Below, piece after piece: positions 25,871 to 34,497 of a stretch of DNA of 64,000 nt. The stretch lies in contig JBBQHI010000002.1 in assembly GCA_038323835.1 (NCBI GenBank), forward strand, positions 62,001 through 126,000, read 5' to 3'. A program made the translations under genes and the position numbers. Origin of the DNA: JACVRW01 sp038323835 (GTDB lineage Bacteria; Actinomycetota; Thermoleophilia; Solirubrobacterales; Thermoleophilaceae). Below the pieces are notes generated by a model. It was not told the origin of the DNA. It saw only the letters and a list, made by a program, of their open reading frames with translations, and did not search any database. Numbering within the stretch: position 1 is the first letter of the stretch; the number at the start of each line of letters is the position of its first letter.

Positions 25871-28045
25871 CTACTGAGGATCGACGTCGACCGCGAACGA
25901 GGCCGCCGCGTGGGCGCGGTCGGCGGCCACGGTGTCCACCGCCGCGCGCACCGCGTCGATCGCCGGGGCCCGCTCCGGGGCGCGCACCACGAGCTGTGCG
26001 CGATGGCGCCCGCGGCGCCGGAAGAGCCGGGCGGGGCCGAGCACGGGAACGCCGGCGGCGGCGATCAGGTCGCGCACCGCGTCGGCTGCCGCGGTCTCCG
26101 GCCCCAGCGCCTCCGAGGAGCACACCACCCTCACGAGCTGGCCGTAGGGCGGATAGCCGAAGGCTTCCCTACGGCCGAGCTCACCTCTCCGGAAGCCCTC
26201 GGAGTCGTGCTCCGCGGCGTGGAGGAGCACGCGCGCCGCGGGGTCCAGCGCCTGCACGATCACCCGCCCGCCGCGCTCGCCACGGCCGCTGCGGCCGGCG
26301 AGCTGGGCCACCAGGGCGAAGGTGCGCTCCTCGGCGCGGAAGTCGGGGAAGCGAAGGGTGGAGTCGGCGTCCAGCACGACCGCCAGGGTGACCGCGGGGA
26401 AGTCGTGGCCCTTGGCCACCATCTGCGTGCCCACGAGAACGCCGGCGGGCGCGGCGTCGAACTCGCGCAGCACGGTGCCGCTGCCGCCGGCGGCGGTCAC
26501 GTCGGCGTCCAGGCGGAAGACGGGCAGCGGGCGCATCAGCTCCTCGATCTCCTGCTCGAGCTGCTCGGTGCCGGCCCCGTGGCGGGCCACGGACACCGAT
26601 CCGCAGTCCGGGCAGTCCGGCGGCACCCGCTCGCGGTGGCCACAGTGGTGGCAGGCGATCTCGCCCGCCGACCGGTGGAGCACGAGCGTGACGTCGCAGT
26701 CCGGGCACTCCCAGACCCGCCCGCAGCTGCGGCAGGAGAGGAAGTTGGACCAGCCGCGGCGGTTCAGGAGGACGATCCCCTTCTCCTCCCGGCGACGCAC
26801 CTCCTCGAGAGCGCTCCGGGTGCGCTCGTGGAGCGCGCCCTGCACGCCCAGCATGCCCACCAGCTCCACCGGGGGCATGGGACGGTGGTCCACGCGCCGG
26901 GGCAGCGTGAGGCGGTGGCAGGCCACGAGGCTCTCGGGCCGCGGCGTGGCGCTGCCCGCCAGCAGCACGGCTCCCTCCTCGCGCGCCCGGCGCTCGGCCA
27001 CCAGCCGCGCGTCGTAGCGGGGATCGCCCTCCTGCTTGTACGAGGCATCGTGTTCCTCGTCGATCACGATCAGCCCGAGGTCGGCAAAGGGGGCGAAGAT
27101 GGCCGAGCGCGGCCCCACGCAGACGCGCGCCTCGCCCGTCCGCATGCGCCACCACTCGTCGTAGCGCTCGCGCGGAGCGAGCTGGGAGTGCATCACGGCC
27201 ACGGAGTCCCCGAACCGCTCGACGAAGCGGCCGGCCGTCTGCGGGGTGAGCGCTATCTCGGGCACGAGCACGATGGCCGAGCGCCCGCGCTCGAGCGCCA
27301 TCGCCACGGAGCGCAGGTATACCTCGGTCTTGCCGCTTCCGGTGACCCCGTCCAGCAGCAGGGGCGTGCCCGGGTCCGCGGCCTCGAGCCGTGCGGCCAC
27401 CGCCTCCAGAGCCGCGCTCTGGTCGGGGGTCGGCTCCGGTGCCTCGCCCGCGGAGGCGCCCACCGCGTCGATCCGCGGCCGCCGCCCGGGCTCGAGGGCC
27501 TGGCGCAGGTCCACGAGCCCGCGGCGCTCCAGGCCGCGCAGGGAGCCGTGGTCGCACCCGGCCGCCCGGCCCAGGGCCGCCGCGCCCACGGGGCCCGCGG
27601 CCAGCGCCCGGAGCGCGGCCTGCTGGCGGGCGCCGAGGCGCCCCGCCTCCTCCGGCGAGAGGGCTCGGCCGGCAGCGGTGAGCTCGACCCGCAGGGAGCT
27701 CCGGGGGCGAAGCGGGGGCCCGCTGCCGGTGCCCGTGCCCGGCGGGAGCACGAGGGCGAGCCCGCGTGCCGGGGCCGAGCAGTACTCCCGGGCGAGCCAG
27801 AGACCGAGGCGCACCAGCGCGGCCGGGACCTGGGCCTCGAGCGCCCGCAGGGGCTCGGCCAGGCGCTCGGGCGGCAGCTCGCTCTCCTCCGCCATGCCCA
27901 CCACCACGCCCAGGAGGCGGCGGCGGCCGAAGGGCACCACGAGCATGCTCCCCACCTCCACCCCGGGCAGATCGACGCCCAGGCGGTAGTCGAACGGCCC
28001 GCGCAGGGAGCGCGCGGGCGTGAGTGGCTCCACCTTGGCGATCAC
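25871..28045 (-). CDS. priA: Primosomal protein N' (replication restart helicase)
   Basis: 724 residues. An N-terminal 3'-DNA-binding domain (to about 100) is followed by a superfamily 2 helicase with Walker A GVTGSGKTE, DEEH (VIDEEHDASYK), GSATPRPESL and, after the Cys-rich zinc insert (CRSCGRVWECPDC ... CHHCGHRERVPPDCPDC), GTQMVAKGHDFP and QLAGRSGRGERGG. The intact Walker A and DEEH differ from mycobacterial PriA, which as I recall lacks working ATPase motifs, so this protein should unwind DNA. It should reload the replisome at stalled forks. The start is MIAKVEPLTP; def follows 52 bp downstream. Confidence 0.95.
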   Translation of the reverse strand: MIAKVEPLTPARSLRGPFDYRLGVDLPGVEVGSMLVVPFGRRRLLGVVVGMAEESELPPERLAEPLRALEAQVPAALVRLGLWLAREYCSAPARGLALVLPPGTGTGSGPPLRPRSSLRVELTAAGRALSPEEAGRLGARQQAALRALAAGPVGAAALGRAAGCDHGSLRGLERRGLVDLRQALEPGRRPRIDAVGASAGEAPEPTPDQSAALEAVAARLEAADPGTPLLLDGVTGSGKTEVYLRSVAMALERGRSAIVLVPEIALTPQTAGRFVERFGDSVAVMHSQLAPRERYDEWWRMRTGEARVCVGPRSAIFAPFADLGLIVIDEEHDASYKQEGDPRYDARLVAERRAREEGAVLLAGSATPRPESLVACHRLTLPRRVDHRPMPPVELVGMLGVQGALHERTRSALEEVRRREEKGIVLLNRRGWSNFLSCRSCGRVWECPDCDVTLVLHRSAGEIACHHCGHRERVPPDCPDCGSVSVARHGAGTEQLEQEIEELMRPLPVFRLDADVTAAGGSGTVLREFDAAPAGVLVGTQMVAKGHDFPAVTLAVVLDADSTLRFPDFRAEERTFALVAQLAGRSGRGERGGRVIVQALDPAARVLLHAAEHDSEGFRRGELGRREAFGYPPYGQLVRVVCSSEALGPETAAADAVRDLIAAAGVPVLGPARLFRRRGRHRAQLVVRAPERAPAIDAVRAAVDTVAADRAHAAASFAVDVDPQ

Positions 28046-28101
28046 GTCTCGAACCTACGGGGGGACCCGGACGCCCCGTGGCGGGGCCTGGACGTGTGAA
28101 C

Positions 28102-29238
28102 ATGTGCCCCGTGGCCGACGACTCCGACGCGGGCGACCTCCTCGACGGAGTGACCAGCGAGCAGGAGCGCGAGGCGCGCGAGGCGTTGCTGGCGGAGTTG
28201 CGCGCGGCCGGGGTTCCGGAGGACGAGCTCCGGCGCGCGGTGGCCCAGAACCAGCTCGTGCTGCTCCCCGTGGAGCGGGCCCTCTCCTACGGCGACGAGC
28301 GCTTCACCGCGGAGGAGGTGGCCGAGAAATCGGGACTCGACCTCGACTTCCTGGAGCGGGTGAACCGCGCGCTCGGCCGCCCGCGCCCGGCGCCGGGCGA
28401 GCGCTCCTACGACGCCGCCGACGTGCAGGCGGCCGCGAACATCGAGCAGATCCGGCGCTCGGGCATCCCCGACAAGAGCGTCCTCGAGGTCACCCGGGTG
28501 CTGGGCCAGGGCATGGCCAACCTCGCGGCCACGCTGGCCGGGGCGTTCGGGGCGGCCTTCCTGCGGGCGGGGGACACCGAGTACGACCTCTCGTCGCGCT
28601 ACGGCGAGGAGACGACCCTGCTGATGCCGCTCCTGGAGCCGGGCCTCGGCCACGCGCTGCGCACCCACCTGAGGGCGGTGATGCGCCAGGTGGCTGTGGG
28701 CGCCAGCGAGCGCGAGAGCGGCAGCCTCCCGGGCACCATCGAGACGACCGTGGCGTTCGCGGACCTGACCGGGTTCACCCGGCTGGGCGAGAGCGTGCCC
28801 GCCGACGAGCTCGGCGCCCTGGCCGAGCGCTACACGGAGCTGGTCACCGACCTCGCGGAGCCGCCGGTGCGCCTGGTGAAGACGATCGGCGACGCGGCAA
28901 TGCTCGTGTCCCCCGACACCGACGCCCTGCTCGCCATGCTCCTGGTCCTTGCCGACGCCGCCGAGGCGGAGGGCAGCGGCCTGCCGGCGATCCACGCCGG
29001 GGTGGCCCGCGGCCCGGCCCTGAACCGGGGGGGCGACGTGTACGGCTCCGCGGTGAACCAGGCCAGCCGGATCGCCGAGTTCGCCCGCTCGGGCAGCGTG
29101 GTGTCCTCCGAGAACGTGCGCGACGACACGCGGGGCGAGTACGCGTGGTCGTTCGCGGGCCGCCGCCACCTCAAGGGCCTGGCCGAGCAGGTGAACCTGT
29201 ACCGGGTGCGCCACCCGCGGCCCGCGCGCGACGCCTAG
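28102..29238 (+). CDS. Class III adenylate cyclase with N-terminal regulatory domain
   Basis: 378 residues. The C-terminal cyclase domain (about 205-370) keeps every catalytic element. The metal Asp residues are in VAFADLTGFTRLGE and KTIGDAAML, the adenine-specifying Lys and Asp are in VRLVKTIGD and GDVYGSAVNQASRI, and the transition-state Asn and Arg are in VNQASRI. The N-terminal 200 residues are helical (EEVAEKSGLDLDFLERVNRALG), like the autoinhibitory pH-sensing domain of mycobacterial Rv1264 (Ad_cyc_reg), so it is probably a soluble regulated cyclase making cAMP. The ATG at 28102 is preferred; GTG at 28111 is possible. It is divergent from priA (56 bp apart) and convergent with metK, and it breaks the minus-strand housekeeping series. 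Confidence 0.9.
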   Translation: MCPVADDSDAGDLLDGVTSEQEREAREALLAELRAAGVPEDELRRAVAQNQLVLLPVERALSYGDERFTAEEVAEKSGLDLDFLERVNRALGRPRPAPGERSYDAADVQAAANIEQIRRSGIPDKSVLEVTRVLGQGMANLAATLAGAFGAAFLRAGDTEYDLSSRYGEETTLLMPLLEPGLGHALRTHLRAVMRQVAVGASERESGSLPGTIETTVAFADLTGFTRLGESVPADELGALAERYTELVTDLAEPPVRLVKTIGDAAMLVSPDTDALLAMLLVLADAAEAEGSGLPAIHAGVARGPALNRGGDVYGSAVNQASRIAEFARSGSVVSSENVRDDTRGEYAWSFAGRRHLKGLAEQVNLYRVRHPRPARDA

Positions 29239-29247
29239 CAGCGCCCC

Positions 29248-29350
29248 AGCGAGGAGTGGAGGCCGATCGGTGATCGGCCGAGTACCGCAGCCTGGTTACA
29301 CGGGAGTGGAGGCCGATCGGTGATCGGCCGAGCACCGCAGCCTGGTTACA
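29248..29350 (+). repeat. Palindromic 3' element D, exact 50-bp tandem duplication
   Basis: Two consecutive 50-bp units (29251-29300 and 29301-29350) differ at only a few bases. Each has GAGTGGAGGCCGATCGG, a short centre and TGATCGGCCGAG, then (T/C)ACCGCAGCCTG and GTTACACGG. The trailing part of each unit (TTACACGGGAGTGGAGG) equals the last codons and stop of metK, whose real end lies at 29346. The duplication therefore copied the metK 3' end together with the element. Confidence 0.85.
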
Positions 29351-30599
29351 CGGGAGTGGAGGCGCGCTCGCCGAGGCCCGCGACCTGGCGCAGCGTGTCA
29401 GCCTTATCCGTCTTCTCCCAGGTGAAGTCGTGGTCCTCGCGGCCGAAGTGGCCGTAGGCCGCCGTCTTCTGGAAGATCGGACGATGAAGGTCCAGGTACT
29501 GGCGGAAGGCGCCGGGACGCAGGTCGAAGTGCTCGTTCACGAGCCGGTTGATCTCCCGGCGCGCGATCTTCTCGGTGCCGAAGGTCTCCACCATCACCGA
29601 GACCGGGTGGGCGACGCCGATGGCGTAGGCCACCTGAACCTCACAGCGGTCGGCCAGGCCGGCCGCCACCACGTTCTTGGCCACGTAGCGCGCCGCGTAG
29701 GCCGCCGAGCGGTCCACCTTCGACGGGTCCTTGCCCGAGAAGGCGCCGCCGCCGTGACGGGCCATGCCGCCGTAGGTGTCCACGATGATCTTGCGGCCGG
29801 TGAGCCCGCAGTCGCCCACGGGTCCGCCGATCACGAACCGGCCGGTGGGGTTCACCATGAAGTTCTTGGTGGTGTTCAGCTTGCGCTCGTCGTAGAGCTC
29901 GGCCGGGAGGATCGGGTGAACCACCTGCTCCCAGAGGTCGGGCCGGATCAGCGTGTCCGGGTCCACCCCGTCCTTGTGCTGGGTCGAGATCAGCAGCTTC
30001 TCGATCTCGATCGGGCGCCCGTGCTCGTAGCGCACGGTGACCTGGGTCTTGCCGTCGGGCCGCAGGTAGGGGATCACTCCCGCCTTGCGCACCTCGGCCA
30101 TCCGGTGCGCGAGCTTGTGGGCGAGCGAGATCGGCAGCGGCATGAGCTCCGGCGTCTCGTTCGTGGCGTACCCGAACATCATTCCCTGGTCGCCCGCGCC
30201 GGCCATGTCCAGCTGGTCGTCGTCCGCGGGGTCGGTGCGCGCCTCCAGAGCGGTGTTCACGCCCTGTGCGATGTCCGGGGACTGCTTGTCGATGGCGTTG
30301 ATCACGGCCGCGCTGTCCGCGGAAAAGCCGAGGTCGGCGTCGGTGTAGCCGATATTGCGGATCGTCTCCCGCGCGACGTGCTGAATATCCACGTAGGTGT
30401 CGGTGGAGATCTCGCCCGAAACCACCACGAGCCCGGTGTTCACGAGCGTCTCGCAGGCCACGCGCCCCATCGGATCGTCCCGCATGACGGCGTCGAGGAC
30501 GCCGTCCGAGATCTGGTCCGCGATCTTGTCCGGGTGGCCCTCGGTGACCGACTCGGAGGTGAACAGGTACTCGTCGTCTGAAAGCTCTGGTGCGCTCAT
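29346..30599 (-). CDS. metK: S-adenosylmethionine synthetase
   Basis: 417 residues. Signature blocks: TSESVTEGHPDKIADQISDG (N-terminal ATP/K+ site), DKQSPDIAQGV, GAGDQGMMFGYA (family signature 1) and GGGAFSGKDPSKVDRSAAY (signature 2). It makes SAM from methionine and ATP. The ATG at 30597-30599 (MSAPELSDDEYLFTSES) fits the family; the frame opens 13 codons further upstream. It lies between the HAD gene and the adenylate cyclase, with priA further on, which matches the metK-priA-def-fmt order of many actinobacteria except for the inserted cyclase. No SAM riboswitch is seen upstream, only element copy E. Confidence 0.96.
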   Translation of the reverse strand: MSAPELSDDEYLFTSESVTEGHPDKIADQISDGVLDAVMRDDPMGRVACETLVNTGLVVVSGEISTDTYVDIQHVARETIRNIGYTDADLGFSADSAAVINAIDKQSPDIAQGVNTALEARTDPADDDQLDMAGAGDQGMMFGYATNETPELMPLPISLAHKLAHRMAEVRKAGVIPYLRPDGKTQVTVRYEHGRPIEIEKLLISTQHKDGVDPDTLIRPDLWEQVVHPILPAELYDERKLNTTKNFMVNPTGRFVIGGPVGDCGLTGRKIIVDTYGGMARHGGGAFSGKDPSKVDRSAAYAARYVAKNVVAAGLADRCEVQVAYAIGVAHPVSVMVETFGTEKIARREINRLVNEHFDLRPGAFRQYLDLHRPIFQKTAAYGHFGREDHDFTWEKTDKADTLRQVAGLGERASTPV

Positions 30600-30618
30600 G
30601 AGTCGCGAAAGGGTACAT

Positions 30619-30716
30619 GGCATGGCTGCGGTGCTCACCCGATCGATGACATGCTCCGGTGCTCGCCCGACCGCCGGTCGGGCGGCGCTCCTCGCTATCG
30701 GGCTCCGCTCCTCGCC
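30619..30716 (-). repeat. Palindromic 3' element, copy E (compound)
   Basis: Minus-strand sense, after the HAD gene: GCGAGGAGCGGAGCCCGATA, then a second start GCGAGGAGCGCCGCC with the palindrome CCCGACCGCCGGTCGGG (compensated variant of the core, 30666-30682), CGAGCACCGGAGCATGTC, and a right half ATCGGGTGAGCACCGCAGCC. The variant palindrome keeps perfect pairing (GACC/GGTC instead of GATC), as expected if the hairpin itself is selected. Confidence 0.8.
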
Positions 30717-30726
30717 GGCGCCCCGT

Positions 30727-31248
30727 CTATCCCGCGACCAGTGCGGGTGTGAGCTCGTCGAGCGCGTGGATCACGACGTCCGCGAGGCCGAGTGCCTCGT
30801 CACCCGGCGGGTAGGCCGGGTTCGGGAGCGCCACCACCCGCATCCCCGCCACCCGCGCGGCCCGGATGCCGTTGTTCGAGTCCTCCACCGCCGTGGACGC
30901 CTCCGGGGCCGCCTCCAGCCGCCTCAGCGCCTCCAGGTACACGTCCGGCGCAGGCTTGCCCCGCTCCACCGCCTCGCGCGCACCCTCGAGGAAGGGCAGC
31001 TCGCGGCGGTAGGTGGCCTCCACCCGGGCCACCACCTCGCCCGAGATGCGATCCAGGTCAATGTCCACTCCCAGCTCGTCGCGCAGGTAGCGCGACCACT
31101 CGGGCGAGCTCATGCCCATCATGTTCCGCGGCGCCGAGTCCCTCCAATGCCCGTCGTGCTCCTCGACCAGCTCGCGCTTGGCCTCGTTCCAAACCTGCTC
31201 CGACTCCAGCAGCACGCCGTCGAGGTCGAACACCACCGCGTCCGTCAC
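30727..31248 (-). CDS. HAD-superfamily hydrolase with internal deletion (beta-phosphoglucomutase-like)
   Basis: 173 residues. Motif I is FDLDGVLLESEQVW (both Asp present), then a helical cap, then LPFLEGAREAVERGKPAPD and VEDSNNGIRAARVAGM. In full-length relatives about 40 residues, carrying motif II (Ser/Thr), separate GAREAV from ERGKPAPD. Here the two are joined in frame, so the protein is shorter than the usual 210-220 residues and probably cannot bind the phosphoryl group normally. The GTG at 31246-31248 overlaps the der stop (GTGA). It is either a damaged gene that stayed in frame or a repurposed protein. Element E follows its stop. Confidence 0.75.
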   Translation of the reverse strand: MTDAVVFDLDGVLLESEQVWNEAKRELVEEHDGHWRDSAPRNMMGMSSPEWSRYLRDELGVDIDLDRISGEVVARVEATYRRELPFLEGAREAVERGKPAPDVYLEALRRLEAAPEASTAVEDSNNGIRAARVAGMRVVALPNPAYPPGDEALGLADVVIHALDELTPALVAG

Positions 31249-32543
31249 TCCTTGTCGCGTCCCTTGAAGTCGATGATCAGCGGCACGCCGTCGAGCTTCC
31301 ACTGGTCGCGGAGACGGTTCTCCAGGAAGTAGGCGTAGTCGCGCGTCACCAGGCTGCGGTCGTTGACCTGCACGGCGAACCGCGGAGGCCCCGTCTCGAA
31401 CTGAGACATGTAGTAGAGCCGCAGCATGCGTCCGCGCTTGGCCGGCGGCGAGCGCACGGTCTGGAGGTCGCTCAGGAAGCGGTTGAGCGGCGAGGTCTGG
31501 ATGAACTCGTCCGAGCGGTCGGCCCGCTCGAGCGCCGCGGCCACCAGGCGCTTCAGGCCGCGTCCGCTGTCCGCGGACACGGCCAGCACGGGCGGGCGCT
31601 GGCGGAGCTTGCGGGTGATGCGGGCCTTCGCGTCCTCGAGGTCGGTGCGCGTCACGTCCCACTTGTTGAGCGCGATCACCGTGGCGCAGTGCTTCTGCAT
31701 CGCCATGTCCGCCACCCGCAGGTCCTCGGAGGTCACGCCCTCGGCCGCGTCACACACCACAATCGCCACCTGGGCACGGTCGGCCGCCATCTCGGATCGC
31801 AGCTGGGCGTAGTAGTCGATCGAGCCCGCCACCTTCGAGCGCCGCCGCAGCCCCGCGGTGTCCACGAGCGTGACCGGGCGGCCGTCCACCACGATGCGCG
31901 TGTCGATCGAGTCGCGGGTGGTGCCGGCCACCGGGGTCACGATCACCCGCTCCTCGCCCAGGAGGCGGTTCACCAGGGACGACTTGCCGACGTTCGGCCG
32001 CCCGATCAGAGCCAGGCGCACGGCGTCGTCCTCCTCGGCGCCCCCCTCGGGCAGGCGGGCCGTGATCAGGTCGAGCAGGTCGCCCGTGCCGAGGCCCTGC
32101 GTGGCCGAGAGCGGGAGCGGATCGCCGAGCCCGAGCCCGTAGAACTCCGCCGCCAGCCCCATCTGCCCGGCGCTGTCCACCTTGTTGGCCACCACCAGCA
32201 CCGGCAGCGGCTTGCCGCGCAGCTCCTCGGCCAGCTCGGCGTCGCCGGGCCGCAGGCCGGCCTTGGCGTCCACCACGAGCACGGCGAGATCGGCCTCGGC
32301 CAGGGCGGCGCGGGCCTGGGCGCGGATGGCCTCGCCCATCTCGTCCTCGTCGGCCAGGTCGATTCCGCCGGTGTCCACGAGCGTGAACGTCCGCCCGTTC
32401 CAGTCGGCCTCCACCTCCTTGCGGTCGCGCGTCACGCCGGACTGCTCGTGCACCACGGTCTCCCGGGTCCCGGAGAGGCGGTTCACGAGCGTGGACTTGC
32501 CCACGTTGGGGTAGCCCACCACGGCCACCTTCGGCCGGCTCAC
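31245..32543 (-). CDS. der: Ribosome biogenesis GTPase Der (EngA)
   Basis: 432 residues with two tandem Ras-like G domains: G1 GYPNVGKST and GRPNVGKSS, G3 DTGGIDL and DTAGLRR, G4 NKVD and NKWD. A KH-like C-terminal domain follows (from about 345; FETGPPRFAVQVN). It acts in 50S subunit assembly. Its ATG overlaps the cmk stop (ATGA) and its stop overlaps the HAD start, so cmk-der-HAD form one translationally coupled unit, an arrangement common in actinobacteria. Confidence 0.97.
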   Translation of the reverse strand: MSRPKVAVVGYPNVGKSTLVNRLSGTRETVVHEQSGVTRDRKEVEADWNGRTFTLVDTGGIDLADEDEMGEAIRAQARAALAEADLAVLVVDAKAGLRPGDAELAEELRGKPLPVLVVANKVDSAGQMGLAAEFYGLGLGDPLPLSATQGLGTGDLLDLITARLPEGGAEEDDAVRLALIGRPNVGKSSLVNRLLGEERVIVTPVAGTTRDSIDTRIVVDGRPVTLVDTAGLRRRSKVAGSIDYYAQLRSEMAADRAQVAIVVCDAAEGVTSEDLRVADMAMQKHCATVIALNKWDVTRTDLEDAKARITRKLRQRPPVLAVSADSGRGLKRLVAAALERADRSDEFIQTSPLNRFLSDLQTVRSPPAKRGRMLRLYYMSQFETGPPRFAVQVNDRSLVTRDYAYFLENRLRDQWKLDGVPLIIDFKGRDKE

Positions 32544-33154
32544 GGCGCCGCGGCCCGCACCATGCCCGCGATCCGCTCCACCACCTCGTCCACGCTCAGC
32601 CCGGTGGTATCGAGCTCCAAGGCGCCCGGGGCCACGGCCAGCGGCGAGTGCTCGCGCGACCTGTCCTGGGCGTCCCGGAGCGCCTGGTCCCGGGCCACGG
32701 AATCCACGTCTATCCCGAGCTCCTCGGCGCGCCGCCGCGCCCGCTCGGCCGGATCGGCGTTCAGGAAGACCTTCACCGTCGCGTCCGGGGCCACGACGGT
32801 GCCGATGTCCCGGCCCTCTGCCACCCAGTCACCGCCGTCCAGGAGCTCGCGCTGCTTGCGCACCAGCGCGGCGCGCACGCGGTCGTTCGTGGCCACCCGG
32901 GAGGCCGCCTCACTCACCTCGGGTGCGCGGATGGCCTCGGTTACGTCCTCGCCGTTCGCGATCACCCGGTCGCCGAGCGACAGCTCGAGCCGCTCGGCCT
33001 GATCCGATGCCGCGCCCCCGTTGCGCAGGGTCATCAGGCCCACGGCGCGGTACATGGCCCCCGAATCGAGGTAGGTGAAGCCGAGCGCCCGCGCCAGGGC
33101 GCGCGCCACCGTGCTCTTGCCCGCTCCCGCGGGTCCGTCGATCGCCACCACCAT
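32540..33154 (-). CDS. cmk: Cytidylate kinase
   Basis: 204 residues. The P-loop is DGPAGAGKSTVARALA, with CMP-binding YLDSGAMYRAVG and GRDIGTVVAPDA and a lid region DPAERARRRAEE. It phosphorylates CMP/dCMP to the diphosphates. It overlaps der by four bases (ATGA) and starts 35 bp after aroA, within a tyrA-aroA-cmk-der run. Confidence 0.96.
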   Translation of the reverse strand: MVVAIDGPAGAGKSTVARALARALGFTYLDSGAMYRAVGLMTLRNGGAASDQAERLELSLGDRVIANGEDVTEAIRAPEVSEAASRVATNDRVRAALVRKQRELLDGGDWVAEGRDIGTVVAPDATVKVFLNADPAERARRRAEELGIDVDSVARDQALRDAQDRSREHSPLAVAPGALELDTTGLSVDEVVERIAGMVRAAAP

Positions 33155-33189
33155 CGGGTCGAGAGGCTACTTCCGTTCGCGCGCGGCGC

Positions 33190-34497
33190 TCAGGAAATAA
33201 GCGCGGCGAGGTCCTGCTCGAAGCCCGGGTAGGACACCGCCGAGGCGTCCATCCCCCTGACCTCCACGCCGTTCGTGCAGGCCAGCCCGGCCACCGCGCC
33301 GAGCATGGCGAGCCGGTGGTCGCCGTGCGAGTCGATGGTGCCGCCGGGGAGCGGCGAGCCGTCGCCCCGGACCACGAACCCGTCCGGCGTCTCCTCGATG
33401 TCCGCGCCCAGGCCGCGCAGCCCCCCCACGGTGGCGCTGATGCGGTCGGACTCCTTCAGCCGCAGCTCCTCCGCCCCGCGGACCACGGTCTCGCCGTCGG
33501 CGAACGCCCCGAGCAGCGCCACAAGCGTCAGCTCGTCGATCGCCAGCGGCACCTCGTCCGGGCCGACCTCGGTGGCCTCCAGGGCGGACGAGGCCACGTC
33601 CAGCTCACCCACCGGTTCGTGGTCGGAGACGGTCCCGAGGTCCTCCAGGTCGCCCACGATCACGCCGCCCATCCGTTCGGCGATCCGGAAGAAGGCGGTG
33701 CGGGTCCAGTTGAGCCCCATGCCCGACACCACCACCCGCGATCCGGGCACCAGCATGGCCGCGGCCACGATGAACGCCGCCGAGGAGGGGTCGCCCGGCA
33801 CCTCCATCTCGTCGAGCTCGAGCTCGTCCACCTGGGTGACCGTCAACCGGCCGTTCTCGTTCTCGAAGGGCACGCGCGCCCGGCGCAGCATGCGCTCCGT
33901 GTGGTCCCGGCTAGGAGCGGGCTCCACCACGGTGGTGGAGCCGTCGGCCAGCATTCCGGCGATCAGAACGCAGGACTTGACCTGGGCGCTGGCCACCGGC
34001 AGCGCGTACTCGATGCCTGTGAGCTGGGCCCCCTGGATCGTGAACGGCGGGAAGCGCCCGTCGCGGGCCTCCACCCGTGCGCCCATGTCCGCGAGCGGCG
34101 CGGCCACCCGGTCCACCGGGCGGCGGCGGATGGACTCGTCCCCGTCGAGGGTCCAGACCCGGCCGGGCTGTCCCGCGAGCCATCCCGGCAGCAGCCTCAT
34201 GAGCGTGCCCGAGTTCTGCACGTTCAGCAGCCCGCCGGTGCTCTCCACCGGCGCGCGCAGGCCCACGCCCCGGATCAGCACCGAGGCGTCTCCGCTCTCG
34301 TCCACCCCCGCGCCGAGGCTGCGCAGGGCGTCCAGGGTGGCCACCGTGTCGGCGGACTCGAGGTAGTTGCGGACCACCACGGGCTCGTCCGACATCGCGG
34401 CGAAGAGAGCGGCGCGGTGCGAGATCGACTTGTCGGCGGGGGGCGCGTAGGAGCCCTGGAGCGGGCCCGAGGGCGCGAACCGCGCGGTGCGGCTCAC
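33190..34497 (-). CDS. aroA: 3-phosphoshikimate 1-carboxyvinyltransferase (EPSP synthase)
   Basis: 435 residues. Substrate-binding blocks: DKSISHRAALFAAMSD (N-terminal Lys/Ser/Arg), NVQNSGTLMRLLPGWLAGQ, SAQVKSCVLIAGML and ELRLKESDRISATVGGLRGLG, and the C-terminal HGDHRLAMLGAVAG. It adds PEP to shikimate-3-phosphate, the sixth shikimate step. Its ATG overlaps the tyrA stop by four bases. It stands in an aroH-hisC-DAHP synthase-tyrA-aroA cluster for aromatic amino acids. Confidence 0.97.
   Translation of the reverse strand: MSRTARFAPSGPLQGSYAPPADKSISHRAALFAAMSDEPVVVRNYLESADTVATLDALRSLGAGVDESGDASVLIRGVGLRAPVESTGGLLNVQNSGTLMRLLPGWLAGQPGRVWTLDGDESIRRRPVDRVAAPLADMGARVEARDGRFPPFTIQGAQLTGIEYALPVASAQVKSCVLIAGMLADGSTTVVEPAPSRDHTERMLRRARVPFENENGRLTVTQVDELELDEMEVPGDPSSAAFIVAAAMLVPGSRVVVSGMGLNWTRTAFFRIAERMGGVIVGDLEDLGTVSDHEPVGELDVASSALEATEVGPDEVPLAIDELTLVALLGAFADGETVVRGAEELRLKESDRISATVGGLRGLGADIEETPDGFVVRGDGSPLPGGTIDSHGDHRLAMLGAVAGLACTNGVEVRGMDASAVSYPGFEQDLAALIS

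Noticed and set aside
30600..30726. SAM riboswitch upstream of metK
   Set aside because: The interval is filled with the palindromic element; no SAM-I or SAM-II conserved bases are visible.
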